Source: Porphyromonadaceae bacterium UBA7203
GTDB lineage: Bacteria; Bacteroidota; Bacteroidia; Bacteroidales; Muribaculaceae
Assembly (NCBI GenBank): GCA_002490725.1
Contig: DKUN01000012.1
Span: 1 to 64,000, forward strand
DNA length: 64,000 nucleotides
Reading direction: 5' to 3'
A program made the position numbers and the translations under genes. Shown piece after piece: positions 38,063-47,400 of the stretch. The notes beneath the pieces are model-generated. The model made no database searches and was not told where the DNA came from. It saw nothing but the letters and a program-made list of their open reading frames with translations. Numbering within the stretch: the first letter of the stretch is position 1; every line of letters starts with the position of its first letter.

Positions 38063-39381
38063 CCCTTCGCGTAGTAAAAGCTATTACCATGCTCGGTTCC
38101 ACCCAGGGGCTCAACATGGTCTGCTCCGTGGTCAGGATGAAAGCGCTCTCAATCCTTGTCGGCCCGGCCGGCGTGGGCCTGCTTGGCGCAATCAGCCAGG
38201 CCGCCGATCTCATATCGAACGTCACGCAGCTCAACGTGCGCACCACAGCCGTGCCACAGATGGCACGGACCACACCGTCGAACTTCAATGAAATTCTCAT
38301 ATGCGTGCACCGCTACGGCCGCCTGCTCGGTCTCGTCGGCATGTCGCTGATGTTTCTGTTCGCCCCGCTGCTGTCGAGCTATACGTTCGGGTCGGCCGAA
38401 TATGCCTGGGCATATCGCATCGCATCGCTGTCAATCCTGTTTCAGGCCCTGCAAGGCACGGAACTCGTGGTGCTCCAGGCCACGTCGCGCTATCAACCCA
38501 TTGCCGCCTCGGGGCTGTTCACGGCCGTCACGGGCCTGCTCCTCGCCGTGCCCCTCTACTGGGGTCTGCGCCTCGACGGCATAGCGCCCTCGCTTGTCGG
38601 CTACTCGCTCATGGCCTGGCTCGGAGCCATGTGGTTCACACGCAAGCTCCGCCCCTGCGGTCCTCGTCCGCCGTGGCGCGACAGCCTGCGGCTAGGACGC
38701 GGATTCATCAAAATGGGAGCCCTGATGACCCTGCCCGCCCTCGCTGCCGACGGCATCAACTTCATTTTCCTCGGCATCATTCACGACTATGGCACCGACG
38801 CCCTGGGCCTCTATCAGGCAGGCTATCAGATCGTATGGCGCTACGCGGCGATTTTCTTTGCCGCCTTCTCAACCGAATTTTATCCGCGACTGTCAAAATC
38901 AATCACCAACCGCCGCCACACGTCGTTGCTGCTCACCCACCAGGGCATCATCACGACGTTGCTCTTCACCCCCTGCGCCGCGGTGGTCATTATCGGAGCT
39001 CCGTGGCTGATAACGCTGCTCAACACGTCGGAATTTATCGGCGTGACCCCCTATGTGGTCTGGGGCATGGTCGGCATGACACTTCGTCCGCTGTCGGTAA
39101 CAGTCAGCTTCTCATTTCTCGCCGCCGGCCGCGCCAAAATTTTCGCCGCCACTGAAATTCTCAGCTCAATCATAGGGTTTGCCTTCAACATTGCCGGGCT
39201 GAAACTGCTGGGATTTACCGGATTAGGCATCGCCGTAATCGCATGGATGATTGCCGACCTGACCATCATGCTCGCCGCCGCACGCATAGCCGGCGCCCCG
39301 CTGCCAAAGCCACGCGCCGCTGCGGCCGCAGCCTGCGCCACGGCCGCCCTGCTCACACTGGCACTGATAGTTACGCTTTAA
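38047..39381 (+). CDS. Polysaccharide/O-antigen flippase (MATE-like Wzx family)
   Basis: A 444-residue polytopic membrane protein with about 12 hydrophobic helices and no large soluble domain. The N-terminal pattern AISQAADLISNVTQLNVRT and the GLYQAGYQIVWRYAAIFFAAF segment resemble O-antigen translocases. It would flip lipid-linked glycan precursors. No glycosyltransferases surround it, so its substrate is uncertain; a lipid II flippase role cannot be excluded from context with EnvC. It starts inside the EnvC-like gene. Confidence 0.82.
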   Translation: MAKALTLRVVKAITMLGSTQGLNMVCSVVRMKALSILVGPAGVGLLGAISQAADLISNVTQLNVRTTAVPQMARTTPSNFNEILICVHRYGRLLGLVGMSLMFLFAPLLSSYTFGSAEYAWAYRIASLSILFQALQGTELVVLQATSRYQPIAASGLFTAVTGLLLAVPLYWGLRLDGIAPSLVGYSLMAWLGAMWFTRKLRPCGPRPPWRDSLRLGRGFIKMGALMTLPALAADGINFIFLGIIHDYGTDALGLYQAGYQIVWRYAAIFFAAFSTEFYPRLSKSITNRRHTSLLLTHQGIITTLLFTPCAAVVIIGAPWLITLLNTSEFIGVTPYVVWGMVGMTLRPLSVTVSFSFLAAGRAKIFAATEILSSIIGFAFNIAGLKLLGFTGLGIAVIAWMIADLTIMLAAARIAGAPLPKPRAAAAAACATAALLTLALIVTL

Positions 39382-39406
39382 AATAGCATATTAGAGGATT
39401 TTTATG

Positions 39407-39414
39407 TAACTTTG
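39407..39414 (+). promoter_or_regulatory. Promoter -7 box of the DUF3078 gene
   Basis: TAACTTTG lies 29 nt before the ATG at 39444. The -33 position is poor (AT-rich without TTTG). Confidence 0.65.
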
Positions 39415-39443
39415 CAGAAATTTCATCATGTTACCAACAAACT

Positions 39444-40775
39444 ATGTCTTCGCACAAGATTCTCATAACCATCGCTATTGCCGGATTCAGCGCCACGGCG
39501 AGCGCCTCCGTGCTTCAGCCAGTCACATTATCCGAACCGATCAACATAGCTGACTCCATATCGGTCTGCGACTCACTCCTGGCCGTGGCCGACAGCGTCG
39601 GTTTCGAGCCCGTCTACGAACCGCTCCCCGCGGTGATGTTTCTTCCCGCGGTCTATACAGGCTATGACATCAACATACCCTCGACAACCGAAGCGTTTGC
39701 CGACCGGGTAGAAGTCACCGACGCCATGCCCGAATGGCTTCTGCGCTCGCTGCGCGCACGCAAGGTCGCCAACAGGCTGATGCAATATCATTCAATCAAC
39801 TCGCCCTGGCAGGTGCCTTACAACATCCGGACCATGGCCGCACCCCCGAAAAAATATATAGCCAAAGCCGACCCCAACAGCACGGTGACGATTTTCGAGG
39901 AAATCGGTGCCACCCCGCCGCCGGTGATTGTTGAAAAAGCGCCGATTGAGGCTTCGGAAATAAAGAAACAACACTGGCTCAACAAATTCACTCCGCTGGT
40001 GCAGTTCTCGCAATACTTTTTCAGCCCCAACTGGTATCAGGGCGGCAACAACTCGCTCAACCTCCTGGCCGACTTTTACTATCAGTCGAATCTCAACACG
40101 AAATTCCACCCCAAACTTCTGTTTGAGAACTCATTCCAGTGGCGCACGGCCCTGACTTCGGCGCCCGACGACGAATATCGCGCCTACAGCCTCACGGAAA
40201 ACCGCTTCCAGATCAACTCGAAATTCGGTTACAAGGCAATCTACAACTGGTACTATTCTATCACCGCCGTGCTGAAAACGCCTATTTTCTGCGGCTACAA
40301 GAACGGCACCACCACTCGAACCAACTCATTCATGTCGCCCGGCGAATTCAACGTCGGTATCGGTATGACCTACGGCGTCACGACCAAGGACAAGAAATTC
40401 AACATCAGCCTTTCGATTTCGCCGCTGTCATATAACCTCAAGACTGTCATCGACGAGAAAATCGACGAAACTTCCCATGGACTTGAAGAGGGCCACAAGG
40501 GCCTGAACTCAATCGGTTCGAGCCTGGAGTCAAACTGGACCTGGAACATTGCCTACAACGTCAGTTGGAAGTCACGCATATTCGTCTTCACCGACTATGA
40601 GCGCTATCAATATGACTGGCAGAACCAGCTCAGCTTCAACTTTAACCGCTTCCTGTCGGTCAACCTCTTCCTTGACATGCGCTACGACTCGACAATGAAA
40701 AAGCGCACTTATTGGTACAAGACCCAGATGCGCGAGCAGGTTACAGTGGGCTTCTCCTACACCTTCTCACACTGA
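39444..40775 (+). CDS. DUF3078-family outer-membrane protein
   Basis: A 443-residue exported protein with a signal peptide (ILITIAIAGFSATASA). Residues about 180-443 form the DUF3078 region, starting WLNKFTPLVQFSQYFFSPNWYQGG. It consists of paired amphipathic strands, ending VTVGFSYTFSH, which fits a beta-barrel. The N-terminal ~150 residues are less conserved and rich in acidic and proline residues. The function of the family is unknown. It is a single gene with its own promoter. Confidence 0.82.
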   Translation: MSSHKILITIAIAGFSATASASVLQPVTLSEPINIADSISVCDSLLAVADSVGFEPVYEPLPAVMFLPAVYTGYDINIPSTTEAFADRVEVTDAMPEWLLRSLRARKVANRLMQYHSINSPWQVPYNIRTMAAPPKKYIAKADPNSTVTIFEEIGATPPPVIVEKAPIEASEIKKQHWLNKFTPLVQFSQYFFSPNWYQGGNNSLNLLADFYYQSNLNTKFHPKLLFENSFQWRTALTSAPDDEYRAYSLTENRFQINSKFGYKAIYNWYYSITAVLKTPIFCGYKNGTTTRTNSFMSPGEFNVGIGMTYGVTTKDKKFNISLSISPLSYNLKTVIDEKIDETSHGLEEGHKGLNSIGSSLESNWTWNIAYNVSWKSRIFVFTDYERYQYDWQNQLSFNFNRFLSVNLFLDMRYDSTMKKRTYWYKTQMREQVTVGFSYTFSH

Positions 40776-40801
40776 TAAACTCTGACTCTCCCACACCGCT
40801 C

Positions 40802-41563
40802 TCACAGCCTCATGCCTATGCCGAACAGGGCATAGTCAAACCGGGCCGGATCATCGGGGCACAGCTCACGCAGCGCCTCGGTGATTTCTATTGTGGTGCG
40901 CCGGTCGTTGGCCTTGCGCAATGTCAGACCGAGCGAGCGGGCGGTGTCGCCCACGTGCACGTCGAGCGGAATGTACAGGTCGGCCGGAGAGAGCGAGGTC
41001 CACAGGCCCATGTCGACGATGCCGTCGCGACGCACCAGCCAGCGCAGCGCCATGTTAAGGCGTTTCAGCGCCGTAGTTTTCAGGTTGAGCGGCAGGCAGC
41101 GCGAATCGCACCGGCCGCCGTTGGCCTCGGCAATGCGGGCGTTGAGCACTTCGGCAAGCAGCCACGGCGCGCACTCGCGCCCCTTCAGGCCAAGAGTAGC
41201 CGCAAAGGCGTCGAGCGTCGGATAAGCGGCATAGATGCTCTCCAGCCCGCGCAGCAGGTGCTTGAGGTTGCGCCCAAAGAAGGTGCGGTGAATATTGCGC
41301 TCGTCGGGAATTTCCTCAAAGGCGCCGTCTCTCAGCCAGGCCGACGGCTCGGGCCCCATCTCGGCCAGCAGGCGCTCGACGTCGCGACAAATCATCTTGC
41401 GGTTGCCCCATGCCATATGCGAGGCAAGCAGCGACACTATCTCGGCATCGGCCTGCGACGCGTAGCGCCGCGGAAACTGCACGGGATCGTCGGCTATGAA
41501 TTCGGGTGAATTGATGCGCGCGGCCTCCGACTCGAGCAGGGCCGCTGTTTCGGAATCTATCAT
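40802..41563 (-). CDS. TIGR02757-family protein
   Basis: A 253-residue soluble protein of the TIGR02757 (DUF2400) family, with helical motifs such as ASHMAWGNRKMICRDVERLL, LNMALRWLVRRDGIVDMGLW and PLDVHVGDTARSLGL. The last two recall helix-hairpin-helix DNA glycosylase folds, but no catalytic site is assured. Function unknown. It is translationally coupled to porX (ATGA overlap). Confidence 0.88.
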   Translation of the reverse strand: MIDSETAALLESEAARINSPEFIADDPVQFPRRYASQADAEIVSLLASHMAWGNRKMICRDVERLLAEMGPEPSAWLRDGAFEEIPDERNIHRTFFGRNLKHLLRGLESIYAAYPTLDAFAATLGLKGRECAPWLLAEVLNARIAEANGGRCDSRCLPLNLKTTALKRLNMALRWLVRRDGIVDMGLWTSLSPADLYIPLDVHVGDTARSLGLTLRKANDRRTTIEITEALRELCPDDPARFDYALFGIGMRL

Positions 41564-43104
41564 CGTGGTGTCAGGGTTATCAGCGGAATAATCATCTCTT
41601 CCATCGATATGCCGCCGTGCTGAAACGTGTCGGCATAGTACTGAACGTAGTAATTATAGTTGTTGGGATATGCAAAGAAATCGCGGCCCGTGGCGAAAAT
41701 ATAGGCCGTGCTCACATTGGGCGCAGGCAGGCCGAACTCGCGCGGACGGGTAATTTCAAAAACCTGCTTGGCGTTATAGCCCAGCGACTTGCCAAGTTTA
41801 TAGCGCAGGTTGGTATTTACGTTGCGGTCGCCCACAACCTTGATGGGATTGTCAACCTTGATGGTGCCGTGGTCGGTTGTCAGCACAATGCTGTGGCCCT
41901 TGTCGGCGATTTTGCGCAGCAGGTCAATGATCGACGAATGCCTGAACCACGACTCGGTCAGCGAACAATAGGCGGCATTGGTCGACGCCAGCTCGCGTAT
42001 CATCTTCGACTCCGTGCGCGCATGGCTCATCATGTCAATGAAGTTAAATACTATCACGTTCAAATCGTTGACTTCCAGATTGCTGAACTCGCGAATCAGG
42101 CGTTCGCCGGCCGCGCTGTCGTTGATTTTGTTGTAACTGAACCTGACACCGCGGCGGCGAAAGCGCTCGAACTGAGTGGCAATCAGCGGCGATTCGTTGA
42201 GATTCTTACCCTCTTCCGAATCCTCGTCGACCCACAGGTCGGGAAACATCCGCTCGATGTCGAGCGGCATGAGGCCCGAAAAGATGGCGTTGCGCGCATA
42301 TTGCGTCGCCGTAGGCAGGATGGAGCAGTAGGTATCCTCCTCGATGTTGAAATATTCGCCGAGCAGCGGGCGCACCGTGCGCCACTGGTCAAGGCGGAAA
42401 TTGTCGATCAGAATGAAAAACACCTTCTTGCCACGGTCGAGCAGCGGAAACACGCGCGACTTGAACACGTCGGGGCTCATCAGCGGACGGTCGCGCCCGT
42501 CGAGCCAGTCGCGATAGCCCGCGCGCACAAAGCGGGCAAAGGCCACGTTGGCGTCGCGCTTCTGCATTTCGAGCATCTCGTCCATGTTGGTGCCGCGGCC
42601 GGCCAGCTCCAGCTCCCAGTAGGTCAGGCGCTCATAGAGCTTCTGCCAGTCGGCAAATGTGGAGCATGCGTCGATTTCGGCGCTCAGCTTCATGAACTCC
42701 TGGCGGTAGTCGGCGCCGGTCTGCTCGCTGACCAGACGGTCGGCGTGCAGGTTCTTTTTGATTGAAAGCAGAATCTGATTGGGATTCACCGGCTTGATGA
42801 GATAGTCGGCAATGTTCTGGCCGACGGCCTGGTCCATGATGTTCTCCTCCTCGTTTTTCGTAATCATGATTACGGGAGTGTGGGGCAGAATACGCTTGAT
42901 GCGCTGAAGCGTCTCGAGGCCCGACAGTCCGGGCATGTTCTCGTCGAGAAAAATCAGGTCGGGACGCTGCTCTTCGGCCAGGGCAAGCGAATCGCGGCCG
43001 TTATTGACGGTCAGCACGTCGTAGCCCTTAGTCCTCAGAAACATTATATGCGGTTTGAGCAGGTCAATCTCATCGTCGACCCATAGTATCTTCTTGTTCA
43101 TCAT
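41560..43104 (-). CDS. porX: PorX response regulator with alkaline-phosphatase-like effector domain
   Basis: A 514-residue protein. The N-terminal receiver domain (about 5-125) has WVDDEID, the phospho-acceptor Asp54 (LIFLDENMPG) and the conserved lysine in YLIKPVNP. A helical linker leads into the C-terminal PglZ/alkaline-phosphatase-like domain, with FILIDNFRLDQW, NFIDMMSHAR and LTTDHGTIKV supplying metal ligands. In Porphyromonas, PorX with PorY and SigP controls type IX secretion genes. No porY or sigP is nearby. Two adjacent ATG codons (43104, 43101) could start translation. Confidence 0.9.
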   Translation of the reverse strand: MMNKKILWVDDEIDLLKPHIMFLRTKGYDVLTVNNGRDSLALAEEQRPDLIFLDENMPGLSGLETLQRIKRILPHTPVIMITKNEEENIMDQAVGQNIADYLIKPVNPNQILLSIKKNLHADRLVSEQTGADYRQEFMKLSAEIDACSTFADWQKLYERLTYWELELAGRGTNMDEMLEMQKRDANVAFARFVRAGYRDWLDGRDRPLMSPDVFKSRVFPLLDRGKKVFFILIDNFRLDQWRTVRPLLGEYFNIEEDTYCSILPTATQYARNAIFSGLMPLDIERMFPDLWVDEDSEEGKNLNESPLIATQFERFRRRGVRFSYNKINDSAAGERLIREFSNLEVNDLNVIVFNFIDMMSHARTESKMIRELASTNAAYCSLTESWFRHSSIIDLLRKIADKGHSIVLTTDHGTIKVDNPIKVVGDRNVNTNLRYKLGKSLGYNAKQVFEITRPREFGLPAPNVSTAYIFATGRDFFAYPNNYNYYVQYYADTFQHGGISMEEMIIPLITLTPR

Positions 43105-43108
43105 AGCG

Positions 43109-43140
43109 CAAAGTTACAAAAACTTTCGGGCCAAGGCAAA
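43109..43140 (-). promoter_or_regulatory. Promoter of porX
   Basis: On the minus strand TTTG (43140-43137), a 20-bp spacer and TAACTTTG (43116-43109) are followed after only 4 nt by the porX ATG. Spacing and boxes are ideal, so a leaderless mRNA is likely. Confidence 0.8.
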
Positions 43141-43227
43141 CTTTTAGACCGCAGAGCGTGTTGTAATTATGAAAACTCGAAAACAGCATATTCAACACTT
43201 AATTTATAACTCAATTCAACTATTATT

Positions 43228-44289
43228 ATGAAAAAGGCATTACTTATGATGGCCGTCCTCCTTGGAAGCCTGACCGCCGTCGCACAGAAGATTGACAAGA
43301 ACGAACTTAAGCAACTTAAGACCTTCTTGACCCAGACATCGGCCGAAGCCGGCAAGACAAACGCCGAAGCCCTGAAAATCACCGACCTCAACACCCCCTC
43401 GACCTGGGAGGGCGTAACGATTGAAAACGGCCATGTTACCGCCATCAAGTGGAACGACAAGAAGCTGGCCGGCGACTTCGCCGCAAACGGTTTCCAGGCC
43501 CTGACCACAGTTGACATTTCGCGCAACAAAATCGTTTCGGCCAGCTTTGCCGGCGACGTTGCGCTGACAACCATCAACGCCTACCGCAACAACCTGACCT
43601 CGATTACCCTTACCGGCTGCGACAAGCTGACCAAGCTCAACATCTACCGCAACCGTCTGACCGACCTCGACGTTTCGTCGACGCCTCTGCTGCAGACCCT
43701 CAACGTCAGCAACAACTACTTCGTTGACTTTTCGGTGGCTAATTCTACCCAGCTCAAAACCCTCAACTGCCAGGGATGCCACATCGAAAACCTCGACATC
43801 AGCTACTGCACCGGCCTGAAGCACCTCTATGCAGGCTATAACAAACTGCAGAGTCTCACGCTTGTCGGCGTCGAGAACCTCCAGAACATCAACATCGACT
43901 CAAACGACGTCAAAACACTCATCATCAGCGGACTGCCCTCGCTCGGCACACTCCTCTGCTCCGACAACCAGATGACCTCGCTGATGGTGCGCGAATGCCC
44001 CGGACTGCTTGACCTCGTATGCTCCTATAATGACCTCACCTCTCTGCAGGTAGCATCCACCCCCCAGCTGCAGTATGTCGATTGCTCCTACAATGACCTT
44101 ACAGAGCTTTATCTCGACAACTTCAACTTCCTGCAGCGAGTTGTCTGCAACAACAACCAGCTTCAGACCCTCTCGCTCACCTTCGACAACGCTCTGCGCT
44201 ACGTCAACTGCCGCTACAACCAGATTACCGATTTCCGCACCGCAGGTTCAAACAACATTCAGCAGGTTGCCTGCCAGTGGAACTACTAA
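43228..44289 (+). CDS. Exported leucine-rich-repeat protein
   Basis: A 353-residue protein with signal peptide MKKALLMMAVLLGSLTAVAQ. From about residue 85 to the end there are roughly a dozen repeats of 20-23 residues of the form L..L....N.L..L, e.g. LTKLNIYRNRLTDLDVSSTP and LQYVDCSYNDLTELYLDNF. Many repeats carry cysteine at the asparagine-ladder side. It ends abruptly after the repeats, with no sorting tail. It may bind proteins or glycans at the cell surface or in the periplasm. No clear -7 box precedes it. Confidence 0.85.
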   Translation: MKKALLMMAVLLGSLTAVAQKIDKNELKQLKTFLTQTSAEAGKTNAEALKITDLNTPSTWEGVTIENGHVTAIKWNDKKLAGDFAANGFQALTTVDISRNKIVSASFAGDVALTTINAYRNNLTSITLTGCDKLTKLNIYRNRLTDLDVSSTPLLQTLNVSNNYFVDFSVANSTQLKTLNCQGCHIENLDISYCTGLKHLYAGYNKLQSLTLVGVENLQNINIDSNDVKTLIISGLPSLGTLLCSDNQMTSLMVRECPGLLDLVCSYNDLTSLQVASTPQLQYVDCSYNDLTELYLDNFNFLQRVVCNNNQLQTLSLTFDNALRYVNCRYNQITDFRTAGSNNIQQVACQWNY

Positions 44290-44338
44290 ACCCGCCGGTT
44301 GAATTAAGTTAATATACCTGTCCGTCCATCGGACCCCC

Positions 44339-44387
44339 GAGAGGCCGCGCCGTCAGATTCCCTATCGACGGTACGGCCTCTCTTTTT
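44339..44387 (+). terminator. Terminator after the leucine-rich-repeat gene
   Basis: A long stem, GAGAGGCCG (44339-44347) with CGGCCTCTC (44374-44382), continues inward after a two-base mismatch with CCGTC/GACGG. It is followed by TTTTT (44383-44387). Confidence 0.9.
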
Positions 44388-44407
44388 GCCGTCCATTCCG
44401 GGCTTTT

Positions 44408-44441
44408 TTTGCGATTTTCTAAAACAAAATCGCTATATTTG
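44408..44441 (+). promoter_or_regulatory. Promoter of tamB-tamL
   Basis: TTTG (44408-44411), a 22-bp spacer and TATATTTG (44434-44441) precede the ATG at 44476 by 34 nt. Confidence 0.75.
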
Positions 44442-44475
44442 TGGTTTAATCTGATGACGATTCATCATTTTATTT

Positions 44476-47400
44476 ATGAGCAACGAGGAGACCGACAAAA
44501 AGACAGCCGTCAGCAAAACGCGCCGACGCCTCACCCGGGCGCTGCGCCTGACCGGAGTCGCCGTGGCCACGCTGGTGCTGGCCGCGATGGCCGTTATCGG
44601 CCTGCTCTACGTGCCCGGAGTGCTCAACCGCGCGTCAACATGGCTGCTGCCCAAGGTCGAGGAAGCCTCAGGCCTGCGCATTTCGGCCGAGGATATACGT
44701 CTGCGCTGGCCGCTACGTCTCAGCGTCGAGCGCGCCCTGGTCATTGACATGAAAGCCGGAGGCGACACCATGGTCACGGCCGGCAACGCCGTCCTGACGG
44801 TCAACCCGCTTGCCCTGTGGCACGGCTCGCTCTCAGTCACCAATGCCGAGATACGCAACGGCTCATATCGCATGGGAGGCCCCGACTCGCTCTACATTGC
44901 GGTCAATGTCGACTCCATCGGGGCGGCCGCTACAATGAGGCTCGACTTCAGCAGAATCGACGTTGACCACGCCGACCTCAACGGCGCCGGTGTGTTGCTG
45001 CTCATGGGCCCCGACACGACCGCTACCCCCAAGGATACGACCGCCGCCTCGCCGCTGACAATCACCTCCGGACCGATTTCGCTGCGCAACGTCGACTATC
45101 GCATGTCGATGGCCCTGACCGACGACACCGTCAGCGCCCGACTCGGCCTGGCCACGCTCTCGGCCGGACGCCTGCTCGTTGCCGACACCATCGATATTGC
45201 CGCCTCGACCCTGACGCTTGCCGTCGACTCGGCTCTCTATGGCCGGCGCGGAGCGGAACCGATGGCGGGGCTCGACCTCAACTACCTGACGCTACATGGC
45301 GCCACCGCGCGGGTCGACTCGTTCACGATGCACGGCGCTGCTCTGCGCGTGCCGCTGCGCGAATTGAAAGTCGAGCGTGTGGCCGACATGCCGCTGGCCG
45401 CTTCAGGCCTATTCGAAATGACCGATTCGTTGCTTCGGGCACACAACTTCGACATTCTGCTCAACGGGCGCACCCACGTAGCTCTCGACGCATTCATGGG
45501 CCTGGGCCCCATGGCCGACGCGCCCCTGGGGCTTGACGCGCGTGCCGACGTCTACACCGACGCCGTGATGCGCGCGCTGCCGGCCTATGCGCCGCTGCTC
45601 TCCCCCCTGCCTGCCGACCGGCCGCTGACCTTGCGCGCCGTAGCCTCCGGCACCATGGCCGCACTCTCGATCAACACTCTCGAAGCCGCAATGCAGGGTG
45701 TGGTCGGCATCAAGGGCTCCGGCTCCGCCGCCAATCTTTCCGACCCGCAAAAACTGACTCTCGACGCCGACTTCAGCGGGCGCCTGGTCAACTCGCGCCC
45801 GTTCCGCGGGCTACTGCCCAAGGATGTCACCCTGCCGCCGCTGACCCTGCGCGGCCATGCCAAGGCGCGCGGCAACAGCTATGCGGCCAACCTTGCGGCC
45901 ACCACCGGAGCCGGACGCCTGGCGCTTAACGGCTCTCTGACCGGAACCGCGCCGGCCTACCGCATTGACCTGCGCACCGATTCATTTCCTGTAGCGGCAT
46001 TCATGCCCGCACTCGGCATCGGTGCCGTCAGCGGCACTGTCAAGGCCGACGGACTCTACTTCAACCCGCTGCGGCGCGGAGCGCGACTCAATGCCGCCGT
46101 CAACCTGCGCTCGCTCGAAAACCGCGGCCACCACATCGGCGGCATCACCCTCGACGCCTCGCTCAACAACGGCGACATCGCCGCCCGCATAAACTCGGCC
46201 GCCCCGGCCGCCGACATGGCCCTGAAGCTCAACGGTCGGCTCGAACCACGCACCGTGAGCTGGAATCTCGACGGACGCATCAGCAACGTCGACCTGCGCC
46301 GGCTCGGCCTGACCGATTCAGTCATGAACGGCCGTCTGGCCATCACCTCGGGCGGCTTCGCGTCGCTGAGCCTCGACTCGGTCAACGCCTCGGCTACCGT
46401 GCGCGACGCCCTGCTCCACATCAACGCATCTACCATCGACATCGACTCCCTGACCCTGACGGCCGACGCCGGACGCCACACCTCACTTACCCTTGGCAAC
46501 CGCACGCTCGACGCCGCCCTGCGGGCCGACACTACCCTCATGGCCCTAAGCGGATGTTTCGCCAAGGCAGCCGCTGCGGCCGACACCATGTTTACCCGCC
46601 GCGACCTCCGCGCCGACTCGCTCGTCGGGCTCTTGCCCCCCTTCACGCTGCGCGCCCGCGCCCTGCCGGGCAACGCCATTGCCGGCTTCTTGAAGCCCTC
46701 GGGCATCGAATTCACCTCGCTCAGTCTTGATGCCGCAGCCGACACAGCGCTGCTGGCCCGTGCCGAACTGACCGGCTTCAAATCGGGCGCATCGCTGACC
46801 ATCGACACCATCAACGCCACAGTGGCCACCGCGGGCCATGCGCTCAACCTCGACATCAGCCTCGACAACCGCCCCGGCACGCTCGACGAGTTTGCCCACG
46901 TAGACCTCCGCGGCCGCTTCGCCGACCATGACGGACACTTCTTTCTGCGCCAGCGCAACATTGCGGGCGAAACCGGCTACCGGCTCGGGCTGCAGGCCAA
47001 CGTAACCGATTCGCTGATTACGCTCAACCTCATTCCGACCGAGCCTACCATTGCCTACAAAAAGTGGACAATCAACGACAACAACTACATTGCCGTAAAC
47101 CCCCACACCCTACACATCCATGCCGACCTCGACGCCCGCGGCGACGGCTCGCGCATAAGGCTGATGACCTCAGACCACGCCGACAACGACTCGACCGCCG
47201 CGCCCAACGACCTGACTCTCGCCATCAGCGACATCCACATACAGGACTGGCTTAAAATCAACCCGTTCGCGCCCCCGATTGCAGGCGATGTCAACGCCGA
47301 CCTGACCCTGAGCTATACTACCAAGGCGGTCAACGGCGACGGCAATCTATCACTCTCAAACCTCACCTACGGCAAGCAGCCCGTAGGCAACTTCGACCTC

